From assembly GCA_030674155.1 (NCBI GenBank), contig CM060334.1, positions 32,129,348-32,193,347 of the forward strand: a DNA stretch of 64,000 bases, written 5' to 3'. The DNA is from Stramonita haemastoma. Lineage: Eukaryota > Mollusca > Gastropoda > Neogastropoda > Muricidae. Below the pieces are notes generated by a model. That model saw only the letters and a program-made list of their open reading frames with translations, was not told the DNA's origin and searched no databases. A program made the position numbers and the translations under genes. Positions 11,441 through 20,988 of the stretch are shown one piece after another; within the stretch, counting starts at the first letter, position 1, and every line of letters starts with the position of its first letter.

Positions 11441-12307
11441 TTCCCACATAAGGCCCAACCCAGAGAAGTGGAATTCAACCATAAGAAAGGGGAACCATTT
11501 GTGTCTCTGAAAAACATTTGATAATAAGTTTGATTGAAAAGGATTACCCTGCTGACTTTTGGATCAGTATTTTTTTTAATTTCTTAAAATATTACCATCA
11601 GAATGATCACTGTCATCGTCATCATCATCATCATCATCGTCGTCGTTATCGTCGTCATCATTGTTATGTTGGTATCATTATTCTTACCATATAATGATAT
11701 TATATCACCATTGATATTATTGGTTTTGTTGTTATCAGAACTGTACTTCTTAGTATCTAAATTTCAACTCTGGAACGAGTTTATTCTTCAGTGATTTGTC
11801 ATGGAAGATGCTTAGCTGGAAGCAATGGAGATGGCATTCATTGCACCAGATGCTGCAAATCCAGGTGTTTGCAGATTCTCAAATTAGTATAATAATGAAA
11901 TTAGTATCACTACCTGCACAGTGATAACACGTTATAATTATGATACTGTATGTGTGCTGTGATGGTAAGCATAAACATGAAATTCATATAACTCTTTTGT
12001 GAAATTATGATACTGACATTATTGGATAAAAGAAAAGTCTTTTGTTGTCTCCTTACCCTCGTAATTAAAAAAAATTTTGGCTGCGCGTGAGAAGTATGAT
12101 CGTGAAAGTCATATAATTGACTGTTGTTCCGTCAGTGTGTGATGAGTATGATAATCAAATTGATATCACTCTCTGTGCTGTGTGTGATCTGACGGTTGCT
12201 GTCAGTACAGAAGGAACCGACGAATTAACACGGCCGTTGTAAGGTGGCAGGCAAGTCAAGCTGGGGTGACACTGTTGTGCGTTTGACTCTTTCTGTTCAC
12301 AACTAGT

Positions 12308-12308
12308 C

Positions 12309-12387
<79 letters not shown>
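12308..12387 (+). repeat. CT microsatellite and following poly-C/poly-A run
   Basis: (CT)n with one TT interruption, followed at 12448-12488 by a short C run and a poly-A run of about 30. Simple repeats in the same presumed receptor intron. 12489-12660 shows nothing I recognise. Confidence 0.95.
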
Positions 12388-12391
<4 letters not shown>

Positions 12392-12456
12392 TGAGCAATC
12401 ATGGACAACTGCTCAAGGGTAACTCGTGTGCTAAAAACAAAGCGCGCCCCCCCCCC

Positions 12457-12493
<37 letters not shown>

Positions 12494-12739
12494 CTTTTTG
12501 TCCTTACAATATGAAAGTTGTATAGAGTATATTTTATTTATTGTTTTCTATTTTACATAAGGAGGTATGTATAGAGTATACACGCAAAGGAACCTCCGGA
12601 AGAAAAAGAAATATATGCAGGTTTCGTTTAATGGGGGCTTAAAAAAGTGAACTGTACTGTAAATAGGTGTGACTTTGACTTCAGTGTATTAATAGGTTTA
12701 ACCTCAGTGTATTGATAGTACCCCCAGGTACTAAGTTGA

Positions 12740-13205
12740 CTTCTGAGTGTTTTGACAGGTGTGACTTTTGTGTATTAACAGGTGTGACTTGTGTATTGAC
12801 AGGTGTGACTTTGTGTATTGACAGGTGTGATTTGTGTGTATCGACAGGTGTGACTTTTATGTATTGACAGGTGTGACTTTTATGTATTGACAGGCGTGAC
12901 TTGTGTGTGTGTGACGACAAATGTGACTTGTGTGTGTGATGACAGGTGTGACTTATGAGTGTATTGACAGGTATGACTTTTGTGTGTGTGATGACAGGTG
13001 TGACTTATGAGTGTATTGACAGGTATGACTTGTGTGTGTGATGACAGGTGTGACTTATGAGTGTATTGACAGGTATGACTTTTGTGTGTGTGTGATGACA
13101 GGTGTGACTTATGAGTGTATTGACAGGTATGACTTTTGTGTGTGTGTGTGTGATGACAGGTGTGACTTATGAGTGTATTGACAGGTATGACTTTTGTGTG
13201 TGTGA
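12740..13205 (+). repeat. TGACAGGTGTGACTT minisatellite abutting a splice acceptor
   Basis: The left half repeats a unit of about 25-30 bases built on 'ttgacaggtgtgactt'. From about 12905 the unit grows to about 51-58 bases by alternating a 'gatgacaggtgtgacttatg' block with a 'gtattgacaggtatgactt' block, at least five times. Each unit holds one or two TGACAG|GT strings resembling 3' splice sites. The array ends only a few bases before the real acceptor at 13210-13211. Confidence 0.93.
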
Positions 13206-13211
13206 TTCTAG

Positions 13212-13375
13212 GTTTGGATGATGACGGGAACCGGGTGGCTGGCGGCAGCGCTGTGTTCCACCCCAATGCTGTTCGTCTTCCAGACCCGCTACGACCCCGT
13301 GAAGCAGATGATGATGTGTCAGAACACCTTCCGTAACAAGCCTCTCGCTCACCGCCAGGCCTTCATCACTTACGG
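13212..13375 (+). CDS. Peptide GPCR exon: TM4, extracellular loop 2, start of TM5
   Basis: An internal exon bounded by acceptor gattctag at 13204-13211 and donor gtctgt at 13376. It is read in phase from 13212 and ends with two bases of a split Gly codon. It encodes TM4 (a W-MMTGTGWLAAALCSTP-type helix ending in the family Pro), extracellular loop 2 with the Cys expected to bond to TM3 (MMMCQNTFRNK), and the entry to TM5 (HRQAFITYG). This pattern suits rhodopsin-class neuropeptide receptors of the GnRH/corazonin/vasopressin-related group. TM1-TM3 must lie on upstream exons that I do not find in the window. The next exon at 16333 joins in phase. The protein would be a plasma-membrane receptor coupled to a G protein; the ligand is not inferable. 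Confidence 0.82.
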
Positions 13376-13430
13376 GTCTGTTGTCTGTTTCTGTGCGTGT
13401 GTGTGTATGTGTGTGTGTGTGTGTGTGTGT

Positions 13431-13770
13431 GTTTATTTATTTATTTATTTATTCTTTTATATCGAGGATAACAGAATAAGCAATCATGTGCTTTTTTTCA
13501 TCCGGTCCCGTGTGTATGCAGTTTTGTAAATATTGTCATCTGTTCCCACCGGCACACGATGGCCTACTCTTACGAAAAGCGGAACAGGATTTAACGTGTG
13601 CGCAAGATGTTCTGCGTGCGTTCGCACACGGGGCCTCGGTTTAAAGTCTCATCCGAAGGACTTTTGGGGAGAGTGGAGTCAGCACTGATGTTAACTCCAG
13701 GAAGAAAATTTCCTCGACCCGACTCGAACCCCGGTCTTCAAATTGCCAGCGCAATGTTCTGACCACTATG
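13431..13770 (-). mobile_element. tRNA-derived SINE, near-complete copy
   Basis: Read on the - strand, it starts with a tRNA-like head (about 13770 to 13710) containing a B box 'ggttcgagtc' and a plausible A box around 'tggtcagaacattgcgctgg'. It continues through a conserved body with the 'cttcggatgagactttaaac' block and ends near 13431 in a short ATAAATAA-type tail. A second copy with clear sequence match is at 54866-55195, and pieces are at 150-240 and 19491-19572. It sits in the intron immediately after receptor exon 13212-13375, antisense to the gene. Confidence 0.85.
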
Positions 13771-13875
<105 letters not shown>

Positions 13876-14643
13876 TGTTTTGAAACCTTTGGGCTCAAAG
13901 TGATCTTTAATTTCAAAAGTATATTAACATAATGAGCATATGAGGGTGAAGACCTCTATAAACTGTACCGTTAAAGCTTGGTAAACACTATTTGTCTCGC
14001 GTCCCTTTTGTCCGGTGGTATTCAGAGTAACAAGGTTGTTGCTGACTTATGAGTGGCCTACTGCCAGAAAAAATTATGTCTAGTTCCCTGCTGTGAATAG
14101 AACACGGTCCTATTCAAGTCTACTGGTACTACAAGCTTAAAACGAAGATGTTAAACCCTCTTTGTATCAAGAAAGGGCAGACTTTTGACGTCTCTTTTTT
14201 GTTTCTTCTTTTTCGCATCGGTTTCGATTAACCTACCCATTGTAGTTGACAGTCTTTCAAGTAAAGTGGGTAAGTCGGACAGCCCTTTGATTTGGATAGA
14301 TCAAAGATTGGACAAAATTCAGTGTTTCTGCAAATTCTAGTGTACTACTGAAAATCGACCTTAAAAAGACATTTGGGCAACAAAAAAGCGCAAAACTACA
14401 TGTTACCAGCTTAAAAAAAAAAAAAAAAATATATAATATAATTATAAATATATTAATATAATAATATATATATAATTTATATTATTATATTAATAGATGT
14501 AAGCGATATGAAGGAAATTTTCTACAAAAATTTGAAAAACTGACTTTTTTTTAGGCGTGCGTGATGGCTATTTCACATTATTATTCATTTTGGAGGTGGT
14601 AGAGAGGATTGGTTTTTTGTTGTTGTTTTTTTAAAAGTCTCCC

Positions 14644-14645
14644 CC

Positions 14646-14687
<42 letters not shown>

Positions 14688-15038
14688 CCACGGTGTGGTC
14701 TTTAGCAGGCTCGCAGCTTTTGCGATTACATCCAGTTAATCTGTCTGTCTGTCTGTCTGTCTCTCTCTGCTCTCTCTCTCTTCTCTCTCTCTTCTCTCTC
14801 TCTTCTCTTCTTCTCTCTCTTCTCTCTTCTCTCTCTCTGTCTCTCTCTCTCTCTTCTCTCTCTGTCTCTCTCTTCTCTCCTCCTCTCTCTCCTCTCTCTC
14901 CTCTGTCTTCTCTTCTCTCTTCTGCCTTCTCTCTCTCTTCCTCTGTCTCTCTCCTCCTCTCCTCCCTCTCTCCCTCTCCTCCTCTCCTGCTCTCTCTCCT
15001 CTCTCCTCTCCTCTCTCTCTCCCTCTCATCTCCTCTCT

Positions 15039-15097
<59 letters not shown>

Positions 15098-15115
15098 TCC
15101 CTCTCTCGTTTGCCC
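14644..15115 (+). repeat. Poly-A run and long CT-rich microsatellite
   Basis: A poly-A run of about 38 at 14648-14685 is followed by (CTGT)n and then irregular CT/CTT repeats from 14743 to 15108. The stop-free frames across it are repeat artefacts. 15116-16330 is intron with small homopolymer runs and nothing else recognisable. Confidence 0.97.
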
Positions 15116-16332
15116 CCCCCCCATGCATGTGTAAGTGCGTGTGTGTTTGTGCGTACGTACCTAGTTTTACAGCTAGCATGTGTGAGAGTGGATATCTTAA
15201 AATAGTTGCTTTTTCTCTCTTTTTTTTCTGTTTTTGTGCCTTGAGGTAAACATACACCATCTTTAGAATGTGACAAACCTGTCAGCATTCAACAGGCCAT
15301 CATCTTTGTCAGATGCAAGCGTTATGATATTTTTTAAGCTCCCTAACGACCACATTCCGTGATGATACCCGTTTTTTGCTGTTGAAGAGCGTTGAGATTA
15401 ACGACCTGCAGAGATAACTACACCGGCATTTCTGATTCTTTCCCCCCTATAAGTTTTTTTCGGTTTTTTTGGGTTGTGGGTTGTTTAAAGATAAAAATGA
15501 ATACTAATGAACGTCACCCTGGCATAAACGATAAAAATGCGTCAAGGCAGGATGAGTGTTATCATGGATATTATTGTGATCAGCTCATTTTTTTGACGTG
15601 CATACAAAACATTTTGATAGCAGGATTCATTGTGTGTGTGTGTGGGGGGGGCAAGCAAGCAAGCGCTTCTACACGTGTGTACGCATACATCATGACTTTT
15701 TTTTTTTTCTAAAACCCCTCTTCTCTTTTTTGAATAACAAGCTAGTAGGCTCCCTTATATCTGATTGATAACCTGAAAGTAGGAACAGAGAACTGCAGTG
15801 ATGCTTTTTTTTCATTTTATTACTTTAAAAAAATATGCATATTATCTCCTTAAAAAAAATGTGTACAGTTGCCATCAATTCTATCATATTTTTCCCAACG
15901 TATTTTTAAAGATGAAGTTGTTTTTTTAAAATATTTTTGAATTAATCATAACAGAAATGTTGGGACGATGAAAGTGGCAGTATGTCCAGTTGTAGTAGGG
16001 ATTTAAACATTCGGTCAGTGCCAGGTCTGGAGAGTGAAAACACCCAGCCAACAGGGTAATCTGGCACTATTCACACACGTGTGGGGTGTGGGCACACGTG
16101 CAACACTAAGTTTATCACGCGGAGTAGCACAATTTCAGCAGTAAATCTGCTCTAAATAAATGAAAAACAAAATTTCAAAAAGAACATGAATACTTTTTCC
16201 ATGTTTTTCGAAATAAATAAATTCCACAGATCCTAGAATACCTAGCATGCACCAAGCACAACACTGGCAGCAAAGGGGTAAGCAGCAAAGTGTACCCTGT
16301 CAGGTGACTGAACTGACCAGTGCCTCTTTCAG

Positions 16333-16468
16333 GTCTTTTGTCAACTTTCTGATTCCCTTGATACTGCTCATCGTCTGCTACACCCGCATCTTCCTCAAGA
16401 TCGCCAAGAAAGCTTCCGAAAACCAGAACAACCTGCTCAACAAACGGCAGAGCTTCAAACCAGGAAAG
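16333..16468 (+). CDS. Peptide GPCR exon: TM5 and intracellular loop 3
   Basis: Acceptor tgcctctttcag at 16321-16332 and donor gtattc at 16469. The first base completes the Gly codon left open by exon 13212-13375; 45 whole codons follow. It encodes TM5 (SFVNFLIPLILLIVCYTRIF, with the conserved TM5 Pro and Tyr) and a basic third intracellular loop (KIAKKASENQNN...KRQSFKPGK), the usual G-protein contact surface. The phase match to both neighbours (13375 and 18057) is strong evidence that this is a real exon. The acceptor here has a normal pyrimidine tract, unlike those of the flanking minisatellite-bound exons. Confidence 0.85.
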
Positions 16469-17035
16469 GTATTCGAGTTTTCTTCGCTTCCTCCTCTTAC
16501 CTCTGTCCGTCCTCCTCCGTCTGTCCCTCCTGTTTCAAGTTGGTTTGTTTGAGAGTATTTCTCCACACTTTTCGCTTCTATGTTGATGCTAAGAGCTCGT
16601 ATTTTATCAGTTTTTTTAAAAAAGTATTCCCCTCTCTTTGGGAATGTTTGACAATATTAGTTTGCTCAATCTTTTCCCGTCTTTCTCCAATTTATTTTTC
16701 ATTTTTTAATTTTTTTTTCCTTTTTGTGCTGACATCGCTTTTTTTCTTTCTTTTATTTTTTTTCCTCTTCTCTCATTTTTTTCATCCCTTGTATGACAGT
16801 AAGCATCATTTTATCCAATTATTATCAGAAGTGTTAGGTTTTCATGATTTTTTTTAAATCTTCATTTTGGAGTGTTTAGGATTGTTGATTATTACTATTA
16901 ACGTATGGGTGTTTGATGTTGTTTTTTGTGTTTTTTTAATTTTTGTTGTTGTTGTTGAGAGTACGGCGTAAAGAAGCCCGAAGCTTACCCATTTAATCTA
17001 AATAAACGGTGCGAGTTCTCTCGTTTGTCGTTGCA

Positions 17036-17370
17036 GGGATGTTGTGGTGGTCGCCACCCCGGTGGGTGACTCACTCAGTCGGGCTCCGCGACTGAGCTAA
17101 TAGCTGTCGTTAGTAGGGGGCTTAGAAGGTGGTGTCCTGTGTATGTTAGCTCAGAACAGGCTCCACTGAACACCACCAAAGTGATTCAGCAGAAGCGCAG
17201 GGCCCCTCTGGCTGGTGGCCCCACGGGGCGGCCTATATTGACGGGCTCCCTGTGTACTCCCGACCCTGAGGATGAGACATAACGAATCTGGGAATGGCTG
17301 TGGCGGGGAGATTGAGATGAGTGGGGTGAGAACAGCAGGACGGGAACGTTACAGAGAGGCAGCAAAAATG
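17036..17370 (+). repeat. Dispersed repeat family 2, copy A
   Basis: About 330 bases starting 'gggatgttgtggtggtc' and including 'tgtcgttagtagggggctta', 'ggtgtcctgtgtatgtta' and 'cactgaacaccaccaaagtg', ending in an AT run. A clear second copy in the same orientation lies at 28475-28755. The ends suggest a short non-autonomous element. I could not assign a class. It lies in the intron between receptor exons 16333-16468 and 18057-18300. Confidence 0.85.
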
Positions 17371-18056
17371 TGTTATAATATATATATATATATGAGAAAA
17401 TCATGTGCAGGTAAACGGACCAGTTAAACTTCATTTCATCATAAAATGTTTGTCAAAGATTTTTTTTAAACAAACAAAACACCTATAAGATAACTAATCT
17501 TTGTCGCAGCATTTGGAGAGTTATTAGGACCATGCTCGAGTTTCGGTTCCTGGTTGAGCACTCTTCAGCATGGTCCCGGCAGTGAATGTAACTCACCCTT
17601 GTGGTAAGAGCAAGACAATTTTTAGAGTTTAGACGTGTCGTTGCAGCCTTAAGAATAGGCAGGTATTCTTGTGCCTACCCTGCTGCAGTAAAGATGAATA
17701 TATGTGTTATCACCGAAACTCGAGTCAGGTCAGACCAAAAGTATGGTCCTTACTCAACATATTCCCCAATTGCTCCTTCAATAGACATTTTACGTTGTGA
17801 GTGTTTTTTTGGTTTGGGTTTTTTGTGTGTGAATCTTTGACTAAACATTCAATTTTTTGATGAGAATAAAGTTGTAACTGGTCACATGCACTTGTTTTTC
17901 TCCACCACATTTTCCTGAATTTTTTATTATATTATTTTTTTTTTATTCATCATTATATATACACACATCACCAATCTTTATCGCCAAATCTTTATCATCT
18001 GTCTTTTTCTATGATCTATAGATGTATCTATGACCTATTTCCCGACGTGTTCACAG

Positions 18057-18300
18057 GTTCACCTGACCAGCACTGGCTCGAGCTCTCTGTCCAAAGCCAA
18101 GATCAAGACGCTGAAGATGACCCTGGTGATCGTGGCCGCCTTCATCTTCTTCGGCCTCCCCTACTTCGTGGCGGAGATGATCATGTCTTACGGGGACTAC
18201 AAGAAGCTCAACCCGGCCGTGTACGCCTTGCTTGGAGGGGTGGCCCGGCCAATTCTGCAGCCAACCCTACATCTTCCTCCTCTTCTCCGCCAACTTGCAG
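18057..18300 (+). CDS. Peptide GPCR exon: TM6 and TM7, with two apparent one-base losses
   Basis: Acceptor gacgtgttcacag (18044-18056) and donor gtcagg at 18301. It starts in phase 0 with VHLTSTGSSSLSKAKIKTLK, then TM6 (MTLVIVAAFIFFGLPYFV), extracellular loop 3 and TM7. TM6 carries FGLP where most relatives have CWxP, so the toggle Trp is absent. After 'LLGGVA' near 18243-18250 the frame slips, and it slips again near 18265-18271. Read across the slips, TM7 gives ANSAANP and then YIFLLFSANLQ ending in phase for exon 20501. Each slip equals one missing base, in gtggcccggcc and aaccctac. This is either a sequencing/assembly error or an inactivating change; the surrounding coding quality favours error. 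Without correction, translation ends inside the following intron. Confidence 0.8.
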
Positions 18301-18433
18301 GTCAGGGGGTGGTTGACTGATGCTTGTTGATGGTCAGTGTGTGAGGATTTTTTTTTTTTTTGGGGGGGGGGGGGAAGGGGAGTGGGGGGGGGGGGGGCGG
18401 TGGAAGTGTGTGTTTAGGTGCTCTGTAGATTGA

Positions 18434-18476
18434 TTGATTGATTGATTGTCTGTCTGTCTGTCTCTCTCTCTTCTCT

Positions 18477-18533
<57 letters not shown>

Positions 18534-18700
18534 CTCTCTCTCTCTCCCCCCTCTCTCTCTCTCTCTCCCCTCTCTCTCTCTCTCCCTCTCCCTCCCCTCT
18601 CCCTTCCCTCCTCCCTACCCTCTTCCCCCTCCTCCTCTCTCTCTACCCCCACTCCTCCCTCTCCCCCCCTCTCTGTCTCACTGGCTACTCCCCCACACCC
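18434..18700 (+). repeat. GATT/CTGT/CT compound microsatellite
   Basis: (GATT)5 at about 18429-18449, (CTGT)4, then long (CT)n with C-rich interruptions. A G-rich stretch of about 40 bases precedes it at 18361-18400. Several stop-free frames are repeat artefacts. 18701-19430 is intron with a small (TGGC)n patch near 18840-18875. Confidence 0.97.
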
Positions 18701-19433
18701 ACACCCTGGATGAAGTAAAGAACAGAGCAAATGGTGTGATTTTCTGGTTTCCTTGGAAAAGTATGTTAGTGTGTAAATGAGGCAGCCTGTGCGGGAGGTG
18801 GAGCAGTGTAGGGTTGAGGCTGGAGACCATTGCTTCTGGCTGGGTGCTGGCTGGCTGGCTGGTGGCTGGCTGGGTTGGTGATATAGGTGGCATTTTTGTG
18901 TGGAAATGAGAGTCTTGTCTATCTTCTGGTTTTTGTTCCAAAATCATGGGATAGCTGGTATCCCTGGGATAGTCTTATTCGTCATAAAGAAGTTTTAATT
19001 TGTTTTTTTTTTTTAAATGATTAAGGTATGCTTTTAGTGTGTTTTTGGCAGGTTGACGGCGTTTGATGCTTGGAGGGGATTCATATGCGCTACCTGGTGG
19101 GTTGTTCATTTTTAGTGGACTTGAAATGGAAGTTGACCTTTTGGTATGGTATGGCTATGCAATGTTGTTTGTTAATAGATTTGACATTGTGGTTTTTTGT
19201 CTTTAGTTGGTGGTTGGTTTACACTGTTAGAATTTGATTCATGCGTGGCTTGTGAGTGTTGTGCAAGTTTTGATAATTGATGGGTACATGGTTGTGGTAG
19301 TGGTTGGTTGATGATACTGTCCCTAAATCCCATAACTCTGCTGGGACTGTAATATAATCCACAAAAAGAGAAAGATTTGACAGTTCTGCAGCCTTGATAG
19401 GACCATTGCAATGAGTTGAAATATAAGCGATCG

Positions 19434-19485
19434 AGAGAGAGAGAGAGAGAGAGAGGGAGGGGGGGGGGGGGGGGGGGGGAGAGAC
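19434..19485 (+). repeat. GA then poly-G run
   Basis: (GA)n followed by a run of about 20 G residues (interrupted once) and then (GGCAA)n-like copies leading into the SINE fragment at 19491. Such G runs are frequent assembly weak points. Confidence 0.95.
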
Positions 19486-19490
19486 AAGGC

Positions 19491-19572
19491 AAGGCAAGGC
19501 AAATTCTTTTATTCGAGGATAAAAGATAAGCACTCATGTGCTTTTTCACATCCAGTCCCCGCCCTTTTCAGG
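19491..19572 (-). repeat. SINE 3'-end fragment
   Basis: Matches the 3' part of the SINE copies at 13431-13770 and 54866-55195: a 'cgaggataaaagataagc' block, then 'catgtgctttttcacatcc' and 'agtccc'. The tRNA-like head is missing, as expected for a truncated copy or for a partner LINE sharing this tail. It lies between receptor exons. Confidence 0.6.
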
Positions 19573-19749
19573 GATTAACATCAAGATAAAAAGATACTAA
19601 ACAATAAGACTATACGCAGTACCAAACAACATACAAGAAATAAGTACACTATATATGATAAGATAAGAAAAATGCACTCATTCAGAAGACGAAAATCAGG
19701 TCCCAATAAAATGATTTTGATTATTAAAGAAAAAACACACAAATAAACC

Positions 19750-19759
19750 GCTGAGAGAG

Positions 19760-19807
<48 letters not shown>

Positions 19808-19880
19808 CAGAGACAGAGAGACAGAGAGAGAGAGACAGAGAGAGAGAGACAGAGAGAGAGAGAAGAGAGAGAGAGAGAGG
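19750..19880 (+). repeat. GA/GACA microsatellite
   Basis: Irregular (GA)n with GACA interruptions. 19881-20022 is ordinary intron leading into the acceptor ladder. Confidence 0.96.
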
Positions 19881-20026
19881 GTGTCCCATAACCTATGTGG
19901 TTGTAGGGAAGCGAGGCATCAGAGACCTTACTTCCTTAGGTGAAAGAAACGGTGCTCCATGAGTAAATTCCATGTGTGTGTTGAAGTATCTACTCCCTAC
20001 CTGAGCTCTGCTGTGTTGTCCTGCAG

Positions 20027-20500
20027 TGTCTGCGGGCCTGAACTGTGTTGTTGCTGTTGCAGTGTCTGCGGGGCCTGAAGCTGTGTTGTCTGTGCTGTGT
20101 GCAGTGTCTGCGGGGCCTGAAGCTGTTTTGTCTGTGCTGTGTGCAGTGTCTGCGGGGCCTGAAGCTGTGTTGTCTGTGCTGTGTGCAGTGTCTGCGGGCC
20201 TGAAACTGTGTTGTTGTGTGTGCAGTGTCTGCGGGGCCTGAAGCTGTGTGCTGTGTGCAGTGTCTGCGGGGCCTGAAGCTGTGTTGTGTGTGCTGTGTGC
20301 GTGTCTGCGGGGCCTGAAGCTGTGTTGTGTGTGCTGTGTGCAGTGTCTGCGGGGCCTGAAGCTGTGTTGTCTGTGCTGTGTGCAGTGTCTGCGGGCCTGA
20401 AGCTGTGCTGTGTGCAGTGTCTGCGGGGCCTGAAGCTGTGTTGTGTGTGCTGTGTGCAGTGTCTGCGGGCCTGAAGCTGTGTTGTGTGTGCTGTGTGCAG
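20027..20500 (+). repeat. Tandem array of intron-exon junction copies (12 units, about 42 bp)
   Basis: Each unit starts with tgtctgcgg(g)gcctgaagctg, the first bases of the last receptor exon, and ends with gctgtgtgcag, its 3' splice site. Units start at 20027, 20063, 20105, 20147, 20189, 20226, 20261, 20302, 20344, 20386, 20418 and 20460; the true exon copy starts at 20501. Steps are mostly 41-42 bases, with 32-37 in shorter units. In the unit at 20302 the AG before the copy is lost (tgcgtgtctg). Four units have three G's rather than four, changing the frame. A 42-base unit is 14 codons without a stop. The array therefore multiplies both acceptor and coding start. Confidence 0.95.
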
Positions 20501-20659
20501 TGTCTGCGGGGCCTGAAGCTGTGCCCGGCCCAGGTGGAGACGAACCGCCGCCACTTCATCTACAGCACCGCCAGCACCAGGTCCGACTACTCCGCCAACT
20601 ACAGCCGCTCCCCCCACCTCCTCACCACCGACACCTACGAAATGTCCTCCCTCAAGTGA
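20501..20659 (+). CDS. Peptide GPCR last exon: cytoplasmic tail and stop
   Basis: The last unit of the junction array (acceptor gctgtgtgcag at 20490-20500) runs on into unique sequence and ends at tga 20657-20659, giving 53 codons including the stop. The tail begins CLRGLKLCPAQ, equivalent to helix 8 with two Cys that could be lipidated, followed by a Ser/Thr/Tyr-rich tail (ASTRSDYSANYSRS) typical of receptor phosphorylation sites, and ends EMSSLK. Phase 0 agrees with the LQ end of exon 18057-18300. I chose the last acceptor because upstream copies would insert repeat-encoded Cys/Leu-rich residues or shift frame, but use of upstream copies cannot be excluded. Confidence 0.82.
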   Translation, partial: CLRGLKLCPAQVETNRRHFIYSTASTRSDYSANYSRSPHLLTTDTYEMSSLK

Positions 20660-20894
20660 CGCCAGCTGTTGCAGCAGCAGGGGCCCTCCCCTCTCCTCCA
20701 CCGCCACCCTCCCTCCTCCTCCACCACCACCTCCCTCCCCGCGTGCCGTGTGTCTGCCCCCCTGCTTGCGTCACGCTGCCGGACCTGCCCACTGTGCGAT
20801 GTCAGCACCCCTAACCTCGCCCTGCACTGTACCTGGGGAAAGCCTGTGTCACCTGCATGCATCACACGCTGGGTGGGTAGGTTTGTCTGTTACC

Positions 20895-20988
20895 TGTTAT
20901 GTGACGAGGTGACAGCCCTGATATGGCCTGTGCGGTCGGCGGGGCTCTAAGCAACATCATTGGATTGGATTGGATTGGATTGGATTGG
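20895..20988 (-). repeat. Dispersed repeat copy (with 3996-4103, 46618-46722, 59776-59855)
   Basis: On the - strand this reads ccaatccaatg, then 'agagccccgccgaccgcac', 'aggccatatcagggctgtc' and 'acctcgtcac'. The copy at 59776-59855 has the same blocks on the + strand, diverged. An (ATTGG)n expansion sits at 20961-20988. It lies in the presumed receptor 3' UTR. Confidence 0.8.

Noticed and set aside
14581..15288. Arg/Glu-rich reverse frame of 235 residues
   Set aside because: Produced by the GA complement of the CT microsatellite and adjoining poly-A run.
20027..20500. CRISPR-like array
   Set aside because: Units are directly contiguous with no unique spacers, and the genome is eukaryotic with introns; this is a minisatellite of a splice junction.
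19990..20707. Open frames of 190-236 residues on the reverse strand across the junction array
   Set aside because: Repeat-derived antisense translations; the + strand has a coherent receptor exon at the right end.
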